A stretch of DNA of 47,538 bases from Rossellomorea arthrocnemi (GCF_904424705.1 NZ_CAJGBF010000026.1:1-47538); one strand, 5' to 3'; shown: positions 8,623-19,492, counted from the stretch's first letter. The notes: a model not told the origin generated them from the sequence alone. Translations and numbers: made by a program.

Positions 8623-8706
8623 TCAAGTAAAGAACAGCATATAGATGATGCCAACGACAATAAAGCCCCCGCATAGGGTGAGCAGAACTTTCGCCAAAGT
8701 TTCCAT
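8623..8706 (-). CDS. 27-residue single-pass membrane peptide
   Basis: This ORF starts METLAKVLLT and ends MLFFT. Residues about 6-25 are one hydrophobic helix with a Cys-Gly-Gly in the middle. The ATG lies 11 bases after the stop codon of the DUF350 gene, and the ribosome site AAGGAGAGGG overlaps that stop (TAAGGAG), which implies translational coupling. A terminator follows at 8531-8567. I do not recognise a family. Small single-helix proteins often bind and tune a larger membrane protein, and the coupled DUF350 protein is the obvious candidate partner, but that is inference. Confidence 0.65.
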   Translation of the reverse strand: METLAKVLLTLCGGFIVVGIIYMLFFT

Positions 8707-8717
8707 ATTCCCTCTCC

Positions 8718-9125
8718 TTATGATATACCGGCTCCTATGACATAGGATAATCCAACTGAAATGACCAGTGAAATGAAGCCTACCGCCCGGTTATCATTCT
8801 CAATTTCTTCATCGATCCTAAATTTGGGTGTTAGAAATTCATAAATGAAATATCCGATTAATAATAGAACAAAGCCAAACACACCCCATCCGATTGTCGT
8901 AATGATGGTATCATTATGACTGATGGAATGCCGAAAAATATTCGCTATCCCGAATATTTTTCCGCCTGTTGCCATGGCCACAGCCAAATTCCCCTTTTTG
9001 ATTTCTTCCCAGTTCCGATACTTGGTTACCAGTTCGAAGATTGCTAAGAACAAAACCAGGCACAGAATAACCACACTATAATTCCCCGCCGTTTGAACAA
9101 ATTCATTTTCCCAAAAGTTCTCCAT
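8718..9125 (-). CDS. yshE: DUF350 family membrane protein (YshE-like)
   Basis: A 135-residue protein with about four predicted transmembrane segments (roughly residues 15-36, 52-64, 74-96 and 113-134) and a charged loop EIENDNRA before the last. DUF350 proteins are inner-membrane proteins of unknown function. The start ATG has GGGAG upstream. It lies between mutS2 and lcfA exactly as yshE does in B. subtilis. The following 27-codon ORF is probably translated with it. Confidence 0.85.
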   Translation of the reverse strand: MENFWENEFVQTAGNYSVVILCLVLFLAIFELVTKYRNWEEIKKGNLAVAMATGGKIFGIANIFRHSISHNDTIITTIGWGVFGFVLLLIGYFIYEFLTPKFRIDEEIENDNRAVGFISLVISVGLSYVIGAGIS

Positions 9126-9180
9126 CGTAAAGCTCCCTTTAATACGATTTTAAATACTCTCCAGTCCCAATGAGAGAAAC

Positions 9181-11535
9181 TTACTTAAATTGAACGACCG
9201 TTACGCCCGTTCCACCTTCGCCTGCATCCCCGAAACGGATGTTTTTAACGGACCGGTGATTTTTCAAATATTCCTGAACTCCCTGTCTTAAAGCACCAGT
9301 CCCTTTTCCATGAATGATGGAAACACGTGGATAGCCTGCAAGGAGGGCGTCATCGATGTATTTCTCTACTCTTGATAATGCATTTTCAAAACGTTCTCCG
9401 CGCAAGTCAAGTTCGAGGCTAACATGAAAATCTTTCCCTCTCACTGTAGCCAGGGGTTTGGTTTCTACCTTTTGTTGGGATTGGATGAATTCCAGATCTG
9501 ATTCTTTCACTTTCATCTTCATGATCCCCATCTGAACCTGCCACTCTTTGGATGATACCCGTTCGACTAAATGACCCTTTTGATCAAAGCTTAACACCTT
9601 GACTTCGTCACCTGGCTTTAACTCATGTTTAGTCTGACTCATTTTCTTCTTTTGACCTGTTTTTAACTTCGGCGTCGCATCTTCAAGCTGCTTTTTTGCC
9701 TGGATCAATTCATGTTCTTTGATCTGAGCTGATTTTTCCTGTTGCATTTTCCGTAAATCTTTTATTACCTGCTCAGCTTCCGCCTTCGCCTTTTCCACGA
9801 CTTCACTGGCTTTTTGCTGGGCTTTTTCGTAAAGGGTATCCTTTTTATCATAATACTCCACCATTTGCTTCTGCATATCTTTATGCATCTTTTCAGCCTG
9901 CCTTAGAAGCTCATGGGCTTCCTCGAGCTCCCGTTCACCCTGGCGTCTGCTGTCTTCAAGTGAAGCGATCATATTCTCGATTTCTTTACTATCGGTACCA
10001 ATATGGGATTTCGCCCGATGGATGACAGAATCCGACAGGCCGAGGCGCTTGGAAATGTCAAATGCATTACTTCTTCCCGGTACACCCAGCAATAGCTTAT
10101 ATGTGGGACTTAAGGTTTCTACATTAAATTCCACACTGGCATTCACGACTCCCTCACGATTGTATCCATACGCTTTCAACTCAGGATAATGGGTAGTCGC
10201 TACGACCCTCGCCCCTGTTCCATGGACTTCATCGAGGATGGAAATCGCTAATGCAGCACCTTCCTGAGGATCTGTACCGGCGCCAAGCTCATCAAACAGC
10301 ACTAGACTTTCATAATCGACCTTTTTAAGGATGTCAACAATATTGACCATATGAGAAGAGAAAGTACTCAAGCTTTGTTCAATCGATTGTTCATCCCCGA
10401 TATCAGCGTAAATAGTGCGGAATACACCGACTTCGGATCCATCAAGCGCAGGGATCGGGAGTCCGGCCTGTGCCATCAGGCTAGTTAAACCCAATGTCTT
10501 TAGAGTAACGGTTTTCCCCCCTGTATTTGGACCAGTGATCACAATGGAAGAAAACTCATTTCCAAGCTCGATATCATTCGCCACTGCCTCTTCTATGGGA
10601 AGCAGAGGATGACGGGCCTTATTCAGCTTCACCCGTCGTTCATTATTGATCGTCGGTTTAGACCCTTTGATGGATCGTCCGAACTTTGCCTTGGTAAACA
10701 TGAAATCAATGTCTGAAAGAACATTGACAATCAGGAGCAGTTCTTCCCCGGATTCCTGGACACGTTCAGACAGTCCCTGAAGAATCTTCTCGATCTCTGT
10801 CTGCTCTTTTAAACGAAGCTCACGCAGCTGATTATTCAACTGAACAATCGCTTCAGGCTCGATGAATAGCGTCTGTCCCGAAGAGGATTGGTCATGAATG
10901 ATCCCTCCATATTGACCCCTGTACTCCTGCTTAACAGGTATTACGTACCGATCATTCCGAATGGTGATGATCGCATCAGATAACATTTTCTGGGCGTTTG
11001 AAGAACGGATCATCCGTTCGAGCTTCTCCCGTATCCGTCCTTCATTGGCACGGAGCTGCGTTCGGATCATGCGCAAAGTTTCACTGGCTGAATCCAGAAT
11101 CTCACCGTTATCGTCCACCACTTTTCGTATTTCCTGTTCCAGCTGAGGAAGGGGAATGACCGTCCCCATTTTTTCTTGTAAGAGGGGAATATCCACCTCT
11201 TCCTCCAAGAGCTCTTCTACGAAGAGGGTCAGCTTCCTGCTTGCCCTGATCGTGCTCGCCACCTGAACGAATTCAGATGGGGAAAGCATGCCGCCTATTT
11301 GAGCACGCTTAACGTGAGGACGAATATCAAAAATCCCGCCTAAAGGGGCATGTCCCTTTATTCTGAGAATGGTCATGGCTTCATCCGTCTCTTCATGGAG
11401 AGCTGTAATCTCTTCATAATCGATAGACGGCATGAGGGAGGATACCCGTGCATGACCAAGTGCAGATGCTGCAAATTGCTTTAATAATTCTTTGATTTTA
11501 TCAAACTCTAACGTTTTTAATACTTTAGAATTCAC
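9181..11535 (-). CDS. mutS2: MutS2 family ATPase/endonuclease
   Basis: MutS2 (MutSB) is a MutS-like ATPase. In Bacilli it has been linked to limiting recombination and to ribosome collision rescue, not to mismatch repair. The 784-residue protein lacks the MutS mismatch-recognition domain. It has the lever/clamp region, the ATPase domain with Walker A GPNTGGKT and Walker [14 protein letters not shown], a long coiled coil (about 510-630), a KOW-like segment, and a C-terminal Smr domain (LDLRGER and HGKGTGALR). The start is GTG with AAAAGGTGG upstream. It follows polX by 20 bases, so the two are probably one operon. Confidence 0.96.
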   Translation of the reverse strand: MNSKVLKTLEFDKIKELLKQFAASALGHARVSSLMPSIDYEEITALHEETDEAMTILRIKGHAPLGGIFDIRPHVKRAQIGGMLSPSEFVQVASTIRASRKLTLFVEELLEEEVDIPLLQEKMGTVIPLPQLEQEIRKVVDDNGEILDSASETLRMIRTQLRANEGRIREKLERMIRSSNAQKMLSDAIITIRNDRYVIPVKQEYRGQYGGIIHDQSSSGQTLFIEPEAIVQLNNQLRELRLKEQTEIEKILQGLSERVQESGEELLLIVNVLSDIDFMFTKAKFGRSIKGSKPTINNERRVKLNKARHPLLPIEEAVANDIELGNEFSSIVITGPNTGGKTVTLKTLGLTSLMAQAGLPIPALDGSEVGVFRTIYADIGDEQSIEQSLSTFSSHMVNIVDILKKVDYESLVLFDELGAGTDPQEGAALAISILDEVHGTGARVVATTHYPELKAYGYNREGVVNASVEFNVETLSPTYKLLLGVPGRSNAFDISKRLGLSDSVIHRAKSHIGTDSKEIENMIASLEDSRRQGERELEEAHELLRQAEKMHKDMQKQMVEYYDKKDTLYEKAQQKASEVVEKAKAEAEQVIKDLRKMQQEKSAQIKEHELIQAKKQLEDATPKLKTGQKKKMSQTKHELKPGDEVKVLSFDQKGHLVERVSSKEWQVQMGIMKMKVKESDLEFIQSQQKVETKPLATVRGKDFHVSLELDLRGERFENALSRVEKYIDDALLAGYPRVSIIHGKGTGALRQGVQEYLKNHRSVKNIRFGDAGEGGTGVTVVQFK

Positions 11536-11555
11536 GGAATGTATTCCACCTTTTA

Positions 11556-13265
11556 TCAGTTTCGCTTAATAAATTGTAATAACTCATTTTTATCCCACGT
11601 ATTGATGACCGTGTCTCTTTTGATCCAGCCTTTACGCGCTGTACCGACTCCGACTTCCATAAATTCCAGATGTTCGATACTGTGGGCATCGGTATTGATC
11701 ACAAGCTTCACACCCTGCTCCTGTGCTTTTCGGATGTTTTCAGCAGACAGATCGAGACGATTTGGATTTGCATTCAGTTCTAAAGCCGTCCCTGTTTCTT
11801 TGGCCAATTGAATAAGAAGATCTATATCGACGTCATATCCTTCCCGTCTGCCGATGATCCTGCCCGTTGGATGTGCGATGATATCCACATGGGCACTTTC
11901 CAAGGCGGTTGTCAGCCTCTCCATAATTTTTTCACGAGGCTGGGAGAAGCTTGAATGGATGGAAGCAATGACAAGATCCACTTTTTCCAGAAGGTCGTCA
12001 TCATAGTCCAGTGTACCATCAGGAAGGATATCCATCTCGATCCCTGAGAGGACTTCTATATCATCGTATTTCTTATTAATTTCCTTTATTTCATCAATCT
12101 GCCTCAATAACCGCTCAGGTGTGAGGCCATTCGCCACCCGTAAATAGTGGGAATGGTCTGTGATGGCCATATATTGATATCCTTTGGCACGGCACGCATC
12201 CACCATTTCTTCAATGGAATATGCGCCATCCGACCATGTGGAGTGCATGTGAAGGTCGCCCCTGATATCTTTCAATGAGAGTAGAGAATAGTCCTTACTG
12301 AACTCTTCCACTTCTCTTCCATCTTCCCTCAGTTCAGGCGGGATCAAAGGAAGCCCAAAGTGATGATAAAACTCCTCTTCGGAATGAAACGTTTTCACCA
12401 CACCTGTTTCACTATTTTCCACGCCATATTCACTGATTTTCTCCCCTCGTTCTTTGGCAAGCTGGCGCATGCGGACATTATGGTCCTTTGAGCCTGTGAA
12501 ATGATGAAGCGTCGTCGCAAACTCCTCGGGCTTTACAATTCGGAAATCAATGCTCACGTCCCAGTAGTATGACAAGGTCAAAGAAACTTTGGTGTCCCCT
12601 GCCGCAATGATTTCAACGATATTCGGCATTTTCAGCAGTTCTTCCTTCACCTTATGAGGACTTTCTGTTGAAAGAATGAAATCAAGATCCTTGATGGTTT
12701 CCCTCATTCTTCTTAAGCTTCCGGCTCTTGAATAGGTATGGATGCTATTGATTCCTGAAAGAAAACCTTCTATTTCTTGTGCAATCCCCATCATAAATCC
12801 AATCGGGAGGCGGTCAGGTCTCTTTCCTGCCTGGTCAATGGACGCAAGTATTTTTTCTTCGGTCTTTTTCCCAAAGCCTGCAAGTGCTTGTACTTTGTTG
12901 GCTTTACACGCTTCTTCCAGGTCTTCTATACATTCGACCCCGAGTTCACTGTAAAGCTTTGCGATTTTCTTCCCGCCAAGACCCGGCAATTGAAGGAGGG
13001 GGATCAATCCCTGAGGGACCTCTTCCTTCAATTCTTCAAGAACGGAAGAGGTTCCTTCGTTTATGTACTCTTCTATCACACTGGCAGTCCCCTTGCCGAT
13101 CCCGCTCAGCTTCGTGAAGTCACGGATCTCCTGCAAGCTCCGGTCATCATTCTCAAGTGCCGCAGCCGCTTTTCGGTAGGCGGACGTTTTAAAAGAATTT
13201 TCGCCTTTCAATTCCATATATATCGCAATTTGTTCTAATAATTTTATAATATCCTTTTTATTCAA
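11556..13265 (-). CDS. polX: DNA polymerase/3'-5' exonuclease PolX
   Basis: PolX is a family X polymerase thought to act in gap filling during base excision repair. The N-terminal half has helix-hairpin-helix motifs ([32 protein letters not shown]) and the polymerase core ([16 protein letters not shown]). The C-terminal half is a PHP metal-dependent exonuclease domain ([44 protein letters not shown]). I chose the TTG at 13265 because GGGTGA sits five bases upstream and the protein then starts like its homologues (MNKKDII). A GTG at 13274 is the alternative. The gene precedes mutS2 by 20 bases. Confidence 0.95.
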   Translation of the reverse strand: MNKKDIIKLLEQIAIYMELKGENSFKTSAYRKAAAALENDDRSLQEIRDFTKLSGIGKGTASVIEEYINEGTSSVLEELKEEVPQGLIPLLQLPGLGGKKIAKLYSELGVECIEDLEEACKANKVQALAGFGKKTEEKILASIDQAGKRPDRLPIGFMMGIAQEIEGFLSGINSIHTYSRAGSLRRMRETIKDLDFILSTESPHKVKEELLKMPNIVEIIAAGDTKVSLTLSYYWDVSIDFRIVKPEEFATTLHHFTGSKDHNVRMRQLAKERGEKISEYGVENSETGVVKTFHSEEEFYHHFGLPLIPPELREDGREVEEFSKDYSLLSLKDIRGDLHMHSTWSDGAYSIEEMVDACRAKGYQYMAITDHSHYLRVANGLTPERLLRQIDEIKEINKKYDDIEVLSGIEMDILPDGTLDYDDDLLEKVDLVIASIHSSFSQPREKIMERLTTALESAHVDIIAHPTGRIIGRREGYDVDIDLLIQLAKETGTALELNANPNRLDLSAENIRKAQEQGVKLVINTDAHSIEHLEFMEVGVGTARKGWIKRDTVINTWDKNELLQFIKRN

Positions 13266-13371
13266 GAGATTCACCCACTATCTTAGAATTAACGATTAGG
13301 ATCTTTTCAGATCCACGTTCTATTAAAAAGCAATACCTCTCCATCTATATAGTAGCAAAATTGATATAAAA

Positions 13372-13452
13372 AGAAAAAAGACTGACTTATAAGATGACCA
13401 AATCGTTATGGTTTCCCTAACGAATTTGAGTTGCATACTTATAGTCAGCCCT
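13372..13452 (-). terminator. Terminator after the yshB gene
   Basis: GGCTGACTATAAG and CTTATAAGTCAGTC pair on the minus strand, with a smaller CGTTA/TAACG hairpin in the loop, and then TTTTTTCTTTT follows. It begins directly after the yshB stop codon. Confidence 0.75.
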
Positions 13453-13455
13453 TTT

Positions 13456-13995
13456 TCAGGCTACATATTCAATCCACCAGGATTTCACCATATCGGAGAA
13501 AACAGGAGTATGTTTCACCATCGCTTCAGCAATAAATGAGTTATTAATAAATGTTTGAACCGACTCGATCGGCAATAATACCGCAATGTACAAGAGAATG
13601 AATATCATTAAATATGCTTCAATAAAACCTAAAATTCCTCCGCCAAGAACATTCAACTGCTTTAAAAGGGGAAGATGGGCGACAAAGTCCAACATCGATC
13701 CAATAATTTGAAGAATGATCCGCACTGCGAAGAATATCAACGCAAACGCGATTACACGATAATACGCCTGGTCTAAATGGGTTGATTCAAAAATCATATT
13801 CAACGTGGATTGCTCATCGAGTACAGGATACGGAATCCATAAAGTCAGCTTAGGTGCAAGCTGATCATAATATATGTATGCTACAATAAAAGAAACAATA
13901 AATCCAAATATGTGGATGACCTGCAAAATGAATCCACGTTTTAAACCTATTAAAAATCCTATCACCAGGATGACTAACAAAGCTAAGTCCAGCAT
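13456..13995 (-). CDS. yshB: CvpA family membrane protein (YshB)
   Basis: A 179-residue protein with four predicted transmembrane helices (about 2-17, 25-43, 81-100 and 119-141) and the CvpA-type start LDLALLVILVIGFLIGLKRGF. The CvpA name comes from colicin V production in E. coli; the role in Bacillus is not established. It begins seven bases after zapA, so the two are probably co-transcribed, as in B. subtilis. Confidence 0.9.
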   Translation of the reverse strand: MLDLALLVILVIGFLIGLKRGFILQVIHIFGFIVSFIVAYIYYDQLAPKLTLWIPYPVLDEQSTLNMIFESTHLDQAYYRVIAFALIFFAVRIILQIIGSMLDFVAHLPLLKQLNVLGGGILGFIEAYLMIFILLYIAVLLPIESVQTFINNSFIAEAMVKHTPVFSDMVKSWWIEYVA

Positions 13996-14002
13996 CTTTT
14001 TT

Positions 14003-14263
14003 TCAATCCTTTAATCGTTTAATTTCCCGTTCAAGCTCTTCAAACTTTTCTTGAAGTTTGAGATAATCATTTACAGCATTCACCGCTGTCAGAACGGCAA
14101 GCCTGCTTGTGTCGAGAGATGGATTCATGGAGTTGATCTCTCTCATTTTGTCATCCACTTTCGAACAAACAAACCGAATTTGACTTGTTGATTCAGTTCC
14201 AACAATCGTATATTGTTGACCATATATGTCCACAGTGGTGCGATTTTTTTGTTCTTCAGACAA
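14003..14263 (-). CDS. zapA: Cell division protein ZapA
   Basis: ZapA binds FtsZ and promotes bundling of Z-ring filaments. The 86-residue protein has the family N-terminal strand [13 protein letters not shown] and a C-terminal coiled coil ([18 protein letters not shown]). The start is TTG with GGGGGG about ten bases upstream. It is divergent from rnhC and followed by yshB, the usual Bacillus arrangement. Confidence 0.93.
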   Translation of the reverse strand: MSEEQKNRTTVDIYGQQYTIVGTESTSQIRFVCSKVDDKMREINSMNPSLDTSRLAVLTAVNAVNDYLKLQEKFEELEREIKRLKD

Positions 14264-14334
14264 CCTGAAAGCCCCCCATTCATAAGAATCCTACACATAA
14301 TCATACCATGAAATCTTTTGATTTTGGAAGGAAT

Positions 14335-14363
14335 TTGTCATATAAGCTCACAATTTTTATTAA
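14335..14363 (+). promoter_or_regulatory. Candidate sigma-A promoter of rnhC
   Basis: TTGTCA (14335-14340), a 17-base spacer and TATTAA (14358-14363) lie 33-60 bases upstream of the rnhC start. The -10 is a 4/6 match. Confidence 0.4.
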
Positions 14364-14395
14364 ATTAAAGATTCTTGTCAGAAGGAGAGAGAAAT

Positions 14396-15319
14396 TTGGC
14401 CAATACAGTCATACAAGCAAATAAGCAAACAATAGACAAAATGAAAGACCATTACAAAAGGGTATTAACGGAAAAACTGCCACCGGGAGCCGTATTTGTA
14501 GCTAAGCCATCGGGATGTACAATAACCGCTTATAAATCCGGAAAAGTCCTATTCCAGGGAGCAAACGGAGAAGGAGAAGCAAGCCTTTGGGGAAGCAGTG
14601 CCCCAGTTAAGGTGAAATCACCTTCGAAAGGAAACACGACCCTCCCTGAAAATTTCCCCAATTGGTCTGTCATCGGCTCAGACGAAGTGGGTACTGGAGA
14701 TTTCTTCGGTCCGATCACCGTAGTGAGTGCCTATGTGAAGAAAGAGCATATTCCACTTATGAAAGAACTCGGGGTCAAGGATTCAAAAAACTTATCCGAC
14801 CCACAGATTATTAGCATTGCCAGGGATTTAATCTCAACCATCCCTTATTCTTTGCTTATTCTCCACAACCCGAAATACAATGAAATGCAGGCAAAAGGAA
14901 TGACCCAGGGGAAGATGAAAGCACTCCTTCATAACAAAGCCATCCTGAATTTATTAGAAAAGATGGCACCGGAACAACCAGAAGGCATCTTAATCGATCA
15001 GTTCGTCGAAAAAAATACATATTTCAAACATATATCTGCTCAAAAGCACATTCAGAAGGAACGCGTCTACTTCAGTACTAAGGGGGAAAGCATCCACCTT
15101 GCCGTCGCGGCGGCATCGATCATTGCCCGCTACGCCTTCCTGAAGGAAATGGACAAGCTTAGTGCAAAAGCAGGTGTGGAAATACCGAAAGGCGCCGGAA
15201 ATCACGTGGATGTAGCAGCCGCAAAAATCATCAAACGAAAAGGTGTCGAGGAGTTAAAATCCATGACAAAATGGCATTTCGCCAATAGTGAAAAGGCGAT
15301 GAAGTTAGCAAGGAAATAA
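14396..15319 (+). CDS. rnhC: Ribonuclease HIII
   Basis: It cleaves the RNA strand of RNA-DNA hybrids such as R-loops and primer remnants. The 307-residue protein has an N-terminal TBP-like substrate-binding domain (about 1-85) and the RNase H core with catalytic D96-E97 in GSDEVGTGDFFGP, GVKDSKNLSDPQI, and ILIDQF. The start is the TTG at 14396 because AGAAGGAG is placed eight bases upstream. A TTG at 14375 in the same frame would put that ribosome site inside the gene. It is one of few plus-strand genes and ends at a strong terminator. Confidence 0.95.
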   Translation: MANTVIQANKQTIDKMKDHYKRVLTEKLPPGAVFVAKPSGCTITAYKSGKVLFQGANGEGEASLWGSSAPVKVKSPSKGNTTLPENFPNWSVIGSDEVGTGDFFGPITVVSAYVKKEHIPLMKELGVKDSKNLSDPQIISIARDLISTIPYSLLILHNPKYNEMQAKGMTQGKMKALLHNKAILNLLEKMAPEQPEGILIDQFVEKNTYFKHISAQKHIQKERVYFSTKGESIHLAVAAASIIARYAFLKEMDKLSAKAGVEIPKGAGNHVDVAAAKIIKRKGVEELKSMTKWHFANSEKAMKLARK

Positions 15320-15324
15320 GAAAG

Positions 15325-15356
15325 AGCCGCATCGGATGTGCCGATGCGGCTTTTTG
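15325..15356 (+). terminator. Terminator of rnhC
   Basis: A perfect AGCCGCATCGG / CCGATGCGGCT stem followed by TTTTTG, six bases after the rnhC stop codon. Confidence 0.93.
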
Positions 15357-15382
15357 CTTGTATGGGGCGGGGGATATTTGTG

Positions 15383-15586
15383 TTCAGCTGATGATTTCTC
15401 TTCATATTTCACGAGCTGAAGCTCCCCGGATAGGTATTCACCTGTTGAATTTCAGGAATATTTCAACAGGTGATTTATACAATTTTTTCTCCTGTTGAAT
15501 ATAAGGCATTTTTCACCTGTTAAATTCAATGCGTAATTCTCCTGTCAAAATCCCAGCATTTTTCAACAGGCAAACCACCCAATCCC
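15383..15586. repeat. Array of degenerate 25-bp units with near-palindromic cores
   Basis: From 15437 six units follow at an exact 25-base period (starts 15437, 15462, 15487, 15512, 15537, 15562). Each begins TTC and carries a core of the type ACCTGTTGAA or its reverse complement TTCAACAGGT. Units 1, 3, 4 and 5 carry CCTGT and units 2 and 6 carry AACAGG, so orientation changes. Two weaker units precede them at 15383 and 15408. The array fills the 319-base gap between the convergent rnhC and pheT genes, between their two terminators. No gene or long ORF is plausible here. The function is unknown. Confidence 0.7.
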
Positions 15587-15590
15587 ATAT

Positions 15591-15621
15591 AAAAAAAGAT
15601 GCCAGACCAATGTCTGACACC
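15591..15621 (-). terminator. Terminator of pheST
   Basis: On the minus strand GGTGTCAGAC pairs with GTCTGGCATC, followed by TTTTTTT, 18 bases after the pheT stop codon. Confidence 0.9.
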
Positions 15622-15638
15622 TTTCATCCAGTACCGGA

Positions 15639-18053
15639 TTACCCTCTCAATTCGGCTCCTGCCTTTTCCTTCACTGTTGAAAGTACTTTATCATGTACTT
15701 TCACTACTTCTTCATCCGTTAACGTTTTGGCCGGATCGAAGTATTTCAATGAGAATGCAAGTGATTTCTTGCCTGACTCCATATGCTCACCTTCATAAAG
15801 ATCGAAGACGGAAACTTCTTTCAGAAGCTTTCCTCCAGCCTCTTTAATGATGGATGCAAGTTCCCCTGCTTTCACCTCGGTGTCCACGACAAGGGCGATA
15901 TCCCTTGTAATCGATGGGTGACGAGGGATTGGCGTGTAGCTTAATGCCGGTTTTTCATAATGGAAAATAGGTGAAGCCTTCAATTCAAAAACATACGTTT
16001 CGTTAAGGTCCAATTCTTTTTCTGCCTCGGGATGAATCGCTCCGACAAAACCGATTACATTTCTGTCCAAGAGAATCTCAGCTGTTCTTCCCGGATGCAT
16101 CCCATCTACTGTAGCCTGACGGAATGAAATTGCTTCAGAAACACCGATTTCTTCAAACATCCCCTCAAGGATGCCTTTTGCCACATAGAAGTCGACCGGC
16201 TTTTTCTCTCCTTGCCAAGAATGCTGGTGCCATAGACCCGTTAGTGCTCCTGCAATATGCTCTTCTTCCTGAGGAAGCTCTTCCCCTGATTCATTTAAGA
16301 AGACGGATCCGACTTCATAAAAGGCAAGTGAGTCATTTTGACGTGCCTTGTTATATGAAACCACTTCCAGAAGTTGTGGAATGATACTTAAGCGAAGATT
16401 ACTGCGTTCCTCACTCATCGGCATCAATAAACGGACAGGTTCTCTAACGTCAAGTGCATATTGGGTTGCTTTCTTGTCGTTTGTTAAGGAATACGTGATC
16501 GCCTGCAGGAGTCCTGCTCCTTCTAAATAACGGCGAACCGTACGGCGTTTTAACTGGTGAGTCGAAAGTCCGCCAGCCGTTGCTTCTCCCTCGGGAAGAG
16601 TCAATGGAAGGTTATCATATCCAAATAGGCGCGCAACTTCTTCAAGTAAATCTTCCGGTATGGTGATATCTCCCCTTCTTGTTGGGGCAGTTACGACAAA
16701 CGTTTCACCATTTACTTCAACATCGAATTGAAGTCGGCGGAAGATATCTTCCACTGTTTCTACTGTTATGGATGTTCCTAATGAGGAATTGATTTTTTCA
16801 AGGGTAATTTCAACTTTAGCCGGCTCAACGTCCAATTCGTTAAATAATACAGTCCCCTCTAGAACTTCCCCACCGGCATATTCAGCCATCAGTTGAGCGG
16901 CTCTTTCTCCAGCTTTCAGGACACGATTAGGGTCCACACCTTTTTCATAACGTGTGCTCGCTTCGCTTCTGAGTCCGTGATCTTTGGAAGCACTTCTGAC
17001 AATGGCACCAGTGAAGTAAGCTGCTTCAAGAAGGACCGTCGACGTATCATTCTGGACTTCTGAATTTGCTCCCCCCATCACTCCGGCAAGGGCGACGGGT
17101 TCAGTGCCATTTGTGATGACAAGCTGAGTGCCCGATAGTGTTCTTTCCGCGTCATCCAGGGTTACAAAGTTTTCTCCATCCTTTGCACGACGGACAAAGA
17201 TTTCCTTTGAACCTAGACGATCATAGTCGAAAGCGTGTAGGGGCTGGCCGTATTCCAAAAGCACGTAGTTCGTAATGTCGACAACATTGTTATGGGGACG
17301 GATCCCGGCAGATATCAGTGCATTTTGCATCCAAAGTGGAGATGGACCGATTTTGACATTTTTGATGATTTTAGCACCGTAAAGGGGATTATCTTCTTTC
17401 GCCTCCACTTTCACCGACACATAATCCGATGCTTTTTCCCCGCCTTCAGATAGATCTGTTTGAGGGAGTTTCACCTCACGATCCAGGATGGCAGCCACTT
17501 CATACGCCACTCCCAACATACTTAAGCAGTCTGAACGGTTAGGTGTTAAGCCCAATTCCAGAATCGCATCATCAAGATTTAATAATTCAACGGCATTTTT
17601 GCCTACTTCAGCAGCATCCGTGAACACATAAATTCCCTCTGCATGTTCTTTCGGTACCAGCTTTCCTTCTACACCAAGCTCTTGCAGGGAGCAGATCATC
17701 CCGTGAGAAGCTTCGCCGCGAAGTTTTGCTTTCTTGATTTTGAAATTACCCGGCAGAACTGCTCCTACTTTCGCAACAGCCACTTTTTGACCCTTGGCCA
17801 CGTTCGGGGCTCCGCAGATGATTTGGACGGGTTCTTCTTCACCAACATCCACCAGGCATTTATTTAATTTATCTGCATCGGGATGTGGCTCACATTGGAG
17901 TACATGGCCAACGACCACATTTTTGATTTCTTCCCCAATCCGTTCAACACCTTCGACTTCAATCCCGCTTCTTGTGATTTTCTCTGCTAACTCTTCAGGT
18001 GTGACGCCCGATAAGTCTACATAATTTTCTAACCATTTATATGAAACAAACAT
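15639..18053 (-). CDS. pheT: Phenylalanine--tRNA ligase beta subunit
   Basis: The beta chain of the alpha2-beta2 enzyme that charges tRNA-Phe. The 804-residue protein has an N-terminal tRNA-binding domain (about 40-150, [17 protein letters not shown]), the B3/B4 editing region, a B5 domain ([22 protein letters not shown]), a catalytic-like domain, and a C-terminal FDX-ACB anticodon-binding domain starting [13 protein letters not shown]. It follows pheS by 25 bases and shares its T-box control. Confidence 0.98.
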   Translation of the reverse strand: MFVSYKWLENYVDLSGVTPEELAEKITRSGIEVEGVERIGEEIKNVVVGHVLQCEPHPDADKLNKCLVDVGEEEPVQIICGAPNVAKGQKVAVAKVGAVLPGNFKIKKAKLRGEASHGMICSLQELGVEGKLVPKEHAEGIYVFTDAAEVGKNAVELLNLDDAILELGLTPNRSDCLSMLGVAYEVAAILDREVKLPQTDLSEGGEKASDYVSVKVEAKEDNPLYGAKIIKNVKIGPSPLWMQNALISAGIRPHNNVVDITNYVLLEYGQPLHAFDYDRLGSKEIFVRRAKDGENFVTLDDAERTLSGTQLVITNGTEPVALAGVMGGANSEVQNDTSTVLLEAAYFTGAIVRSASKDHGLRSEASTRYEKGVDPNRVLKAGERAAQLMAEYAGGEVLEGTVLFNELDVEPAKVEITLEKINSSLGTSITVETVEDIFRRLQFDVEVNGETFVVTAPTRRGDITIPEDLLEEVARLFGYDNLPLTLPEGEATAGGLSTHQLKRRTVRRYLEGAGLLQAITYSLTNDKKATQYALDVREPVRLLMPMSEERSNLRLSIIPQLLEVVSYNKARQNDSLAFYEVGSVFLNESGEELPQEEEHIAGALTGLWHQHSWQGEKKPVDFYVAKGILEGMFEEIGVSEAISFRQATVDGMHPGRTAEILLDRNVIGFVGAIHPEAEKELDLNETYVFELKASPIFHYEKPALSYTPIPRHPSITRDIALVVDTEVKAGELASIIKEAGGKLLKEVSVFDLYEGEHMESGKKSLAFSLKYFDPAKTLTDEEVVKVHDKVLSTVKEKAGAELRG

Positions 18054-18078
18054 GTGTTAGTACCTCCTACCCGATTTT

Positions 18079-19116
18079 CTATTCTTGAGTTCCGAACTGT
18101 GTAACAAAACGCGTATCGTTTGTGTAGAAATGACGGATATCATCAATTCCGTATTTCAGCATGGCAATACGTTCCGGTCCCATACCGAATGCAAAACCTG
18201 TATACTTTTTCGAATCGAATCCAGCCATTTCAAGAACATTCGGATGAACCATCCCTGCTCCAAGAATTTCGATCCAACCTGTACCTTTACATACCCGACA
18301 GCCTTTTCCCCCACAGATCTTACATGAGATATCCATTTCAACAGAAGGCTCCGTGAATGGGAAGAAGCTCGGGCGCAACCGGATTTCACGGTCTTCGCCG
18401 AACATTTTCTTGGCAAACACCTGCAGCGTTCCTTTAAGATCACTCATACGGATATGTTCATCAATGACGAGACCCTCGATTTGTGTGAATTGATGAGAGT
18501 GCGTTGCGTCATCTGTATCACGGCGATACACTTTTCCGGGACAAATGATCTTAATAGGTCCTTTCCCCTTAGCCAGTTCCATCGTTCTTGCTTGAACCGG
18601 TGAAGTATGAGTGCGCAGCAGTGTTTCTTCTGTAATATAGAAGGAATCCTGCATGTCACGGGCCGGGTGTCCTTTCGGAAGGTTCAGAGCTTCAAAGTTG
18701 TAGTAGTCCTTCTCCACTTCCGGTCCTTCGGCAACAGTGTAGCCCATTCCGATGAACAGGTCTTCAATTTCTTCCACGATCATCGTGAGAGGGTGATGAT
18801 TCCCTTTTTTCACAGGTCGCCCAGGTAGTGTCACATCGATGGTTTCAGATTGTAGCTTCTTTTCGACCGCCTCTTTTTCAAGAACAGCCTGCTTCGCTTC
18901 TATCATTTCAGTAATGGCTCCACGAACTTCATTGGCAAGTGCCCCCATTTTAGGACGCTCTTCTGCCGAAAGCTTCCCCATCCCTTTTAAGGCTTCGGTT
19001 ACTGGCCCCTTTTTCCCCAAATAGGCAACACGGATGTTGTTCAATTCTTTCAGATCTTGTGCTTCGTTCACTTTTTCAATTGCTTCTTGTTGAAGGGATC
19101 GTAATTTGTCCTCCAT
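18079..19116 (-). CDS. pheS: Phenylalanine--tRNA ligase alpha subunit
   Basis: The catalytic chain of phenylalanyl-tRNA synthetase. The 345-residue protein has an N-terminal coiled coil, class II motif 2 ([22 protein letters not shown]), the phenylalanine-pocket region [13 protein letters not shown], a Cys cluster [14 protein letters not shown], and motif 3 [17 protein letters not shown]. The start ATG at 19116 has AAGGAGG upstream and matches the family. The frame is open 75 bases further up, but that part is the T-box-to-gene spacer. Expression is controlled by the T-box at 19175-19430. Confidence 0.97.
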   Translation of the reverse strand: MEDKLRSLQQEAIEKVNEAQDLKELNNIRVAYLGKKGPVTEALKGMGKLSAEERPKMGALANEVRGAITEMIEAKQAVLEKEAVEKKLQSETIDVTLPGRPVKKGNHHPLTMIVEEIEDLFIGMGYTVAEGPEVEKDYYNFEALNLPKGHPARDMQDSFYITEETLLRTHTSPVQARTMELAKGKGPIKIICPGKVYRRDTDDATHSHQFTQIEGLVIDEHIRMSDLKGTLQVFAKKMFGEDREIRLRPSFFPFTEPSVEMDISCKICGGKGCRVCKGTGWIEILGAGMVHPNVLEMAGFDSKKYTGFAFGMGPERIAMLKYGIDDIRHFYTNDTRFVTQFGTQE

Positions 19117-19174
19117 TGTTCTTCCTCCTTTAATGTATATCGTCCGAACGGGTACCCGGGAATGGTTAATAAAC

Positions 19175-19430
19175 AAATAAAAAAACCCCATCCCAAAAGG
19201 GACGAGGTTTATATCGCGGTACCACCCTTATAAGCATATCCCCGGGGGGTTATACTCACTTCATTCGGATAACGGCTTTTGCCGGAGCATCTTTACATTC
19301 ACACTGGAATGGTCCCGATGCCAACTCGAGAGGTGAAATATTCACACCATGCATTCTTAAGAATGCTTACAGTCCAGGGCATCCTCTCCCTTGAAGAAGG
19401 TCATGTGTTACTTTCCTCTTTCAACGTTTT
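19175..19430 (-). ncRNA. T-box leader (Phe) of pheST
   Basis: The T-box core AGGGTGGTACCGCG lies at about 19214-19229 on the minus strand, followed by a terminator stem (CCTCGTCCC / GGGATGGGG then TTTTTTT) at 19177-19208. A likely specifier codon TTC followed by A lies at 19335-19337, matching tRNA-Phe. Uncharged tRNA-Phe would pair with the leader and prevent termination. The promoter is at 19449-19477. The region accounts for the gap between pheS and the rRNA methyltransferase gene. Confidence 0.95.
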
Positions 19431-19448
19431 TTAAGTTATATGTGCATT

Positions 19449-19477
19449 ATTATAGTGAACTTCCAAGGGAATTTCAA
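19449..19477 (-). promoter_or_regulatory. Sigma-A promoter of the pheST leader
   Basis: TTGAAA (19472-19477), a 17-base spacer and a perfect TATAAT (19449-19454), just upstream of the T-box leader. Confidence 0.85.
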
Positions 19478-19492
19478 ACCTTTTCAAGAAAT

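Noticed and set aside
8376..8630. An 84-codon plus-strand open frame upstream of lcfA
   Set aside because: It crosses an inverted repeat and a terminator, runs antisense to the end of the small membrane ORF, and has no ribosome site.
12777..13238. A 153-codon plus-strand open frame
   Set aside because: It lies wholly antisense within polX, which has clear domains, and the antisense protein is composed of unlikely residues.
14375..14396. An earlier TTG start for rnhC
   Set aside because: It would place the AGAAGGAG ribosome site inside the gene, and the added residues are not conserved.
15437..15586. Evenly spaced repeats that could suggest a CRISPR array
   Set aside because: The units are contiguous at a 25-base period with no separate unique spacers, the cores are degenerate and switch direction, and no cas gene is nearby.
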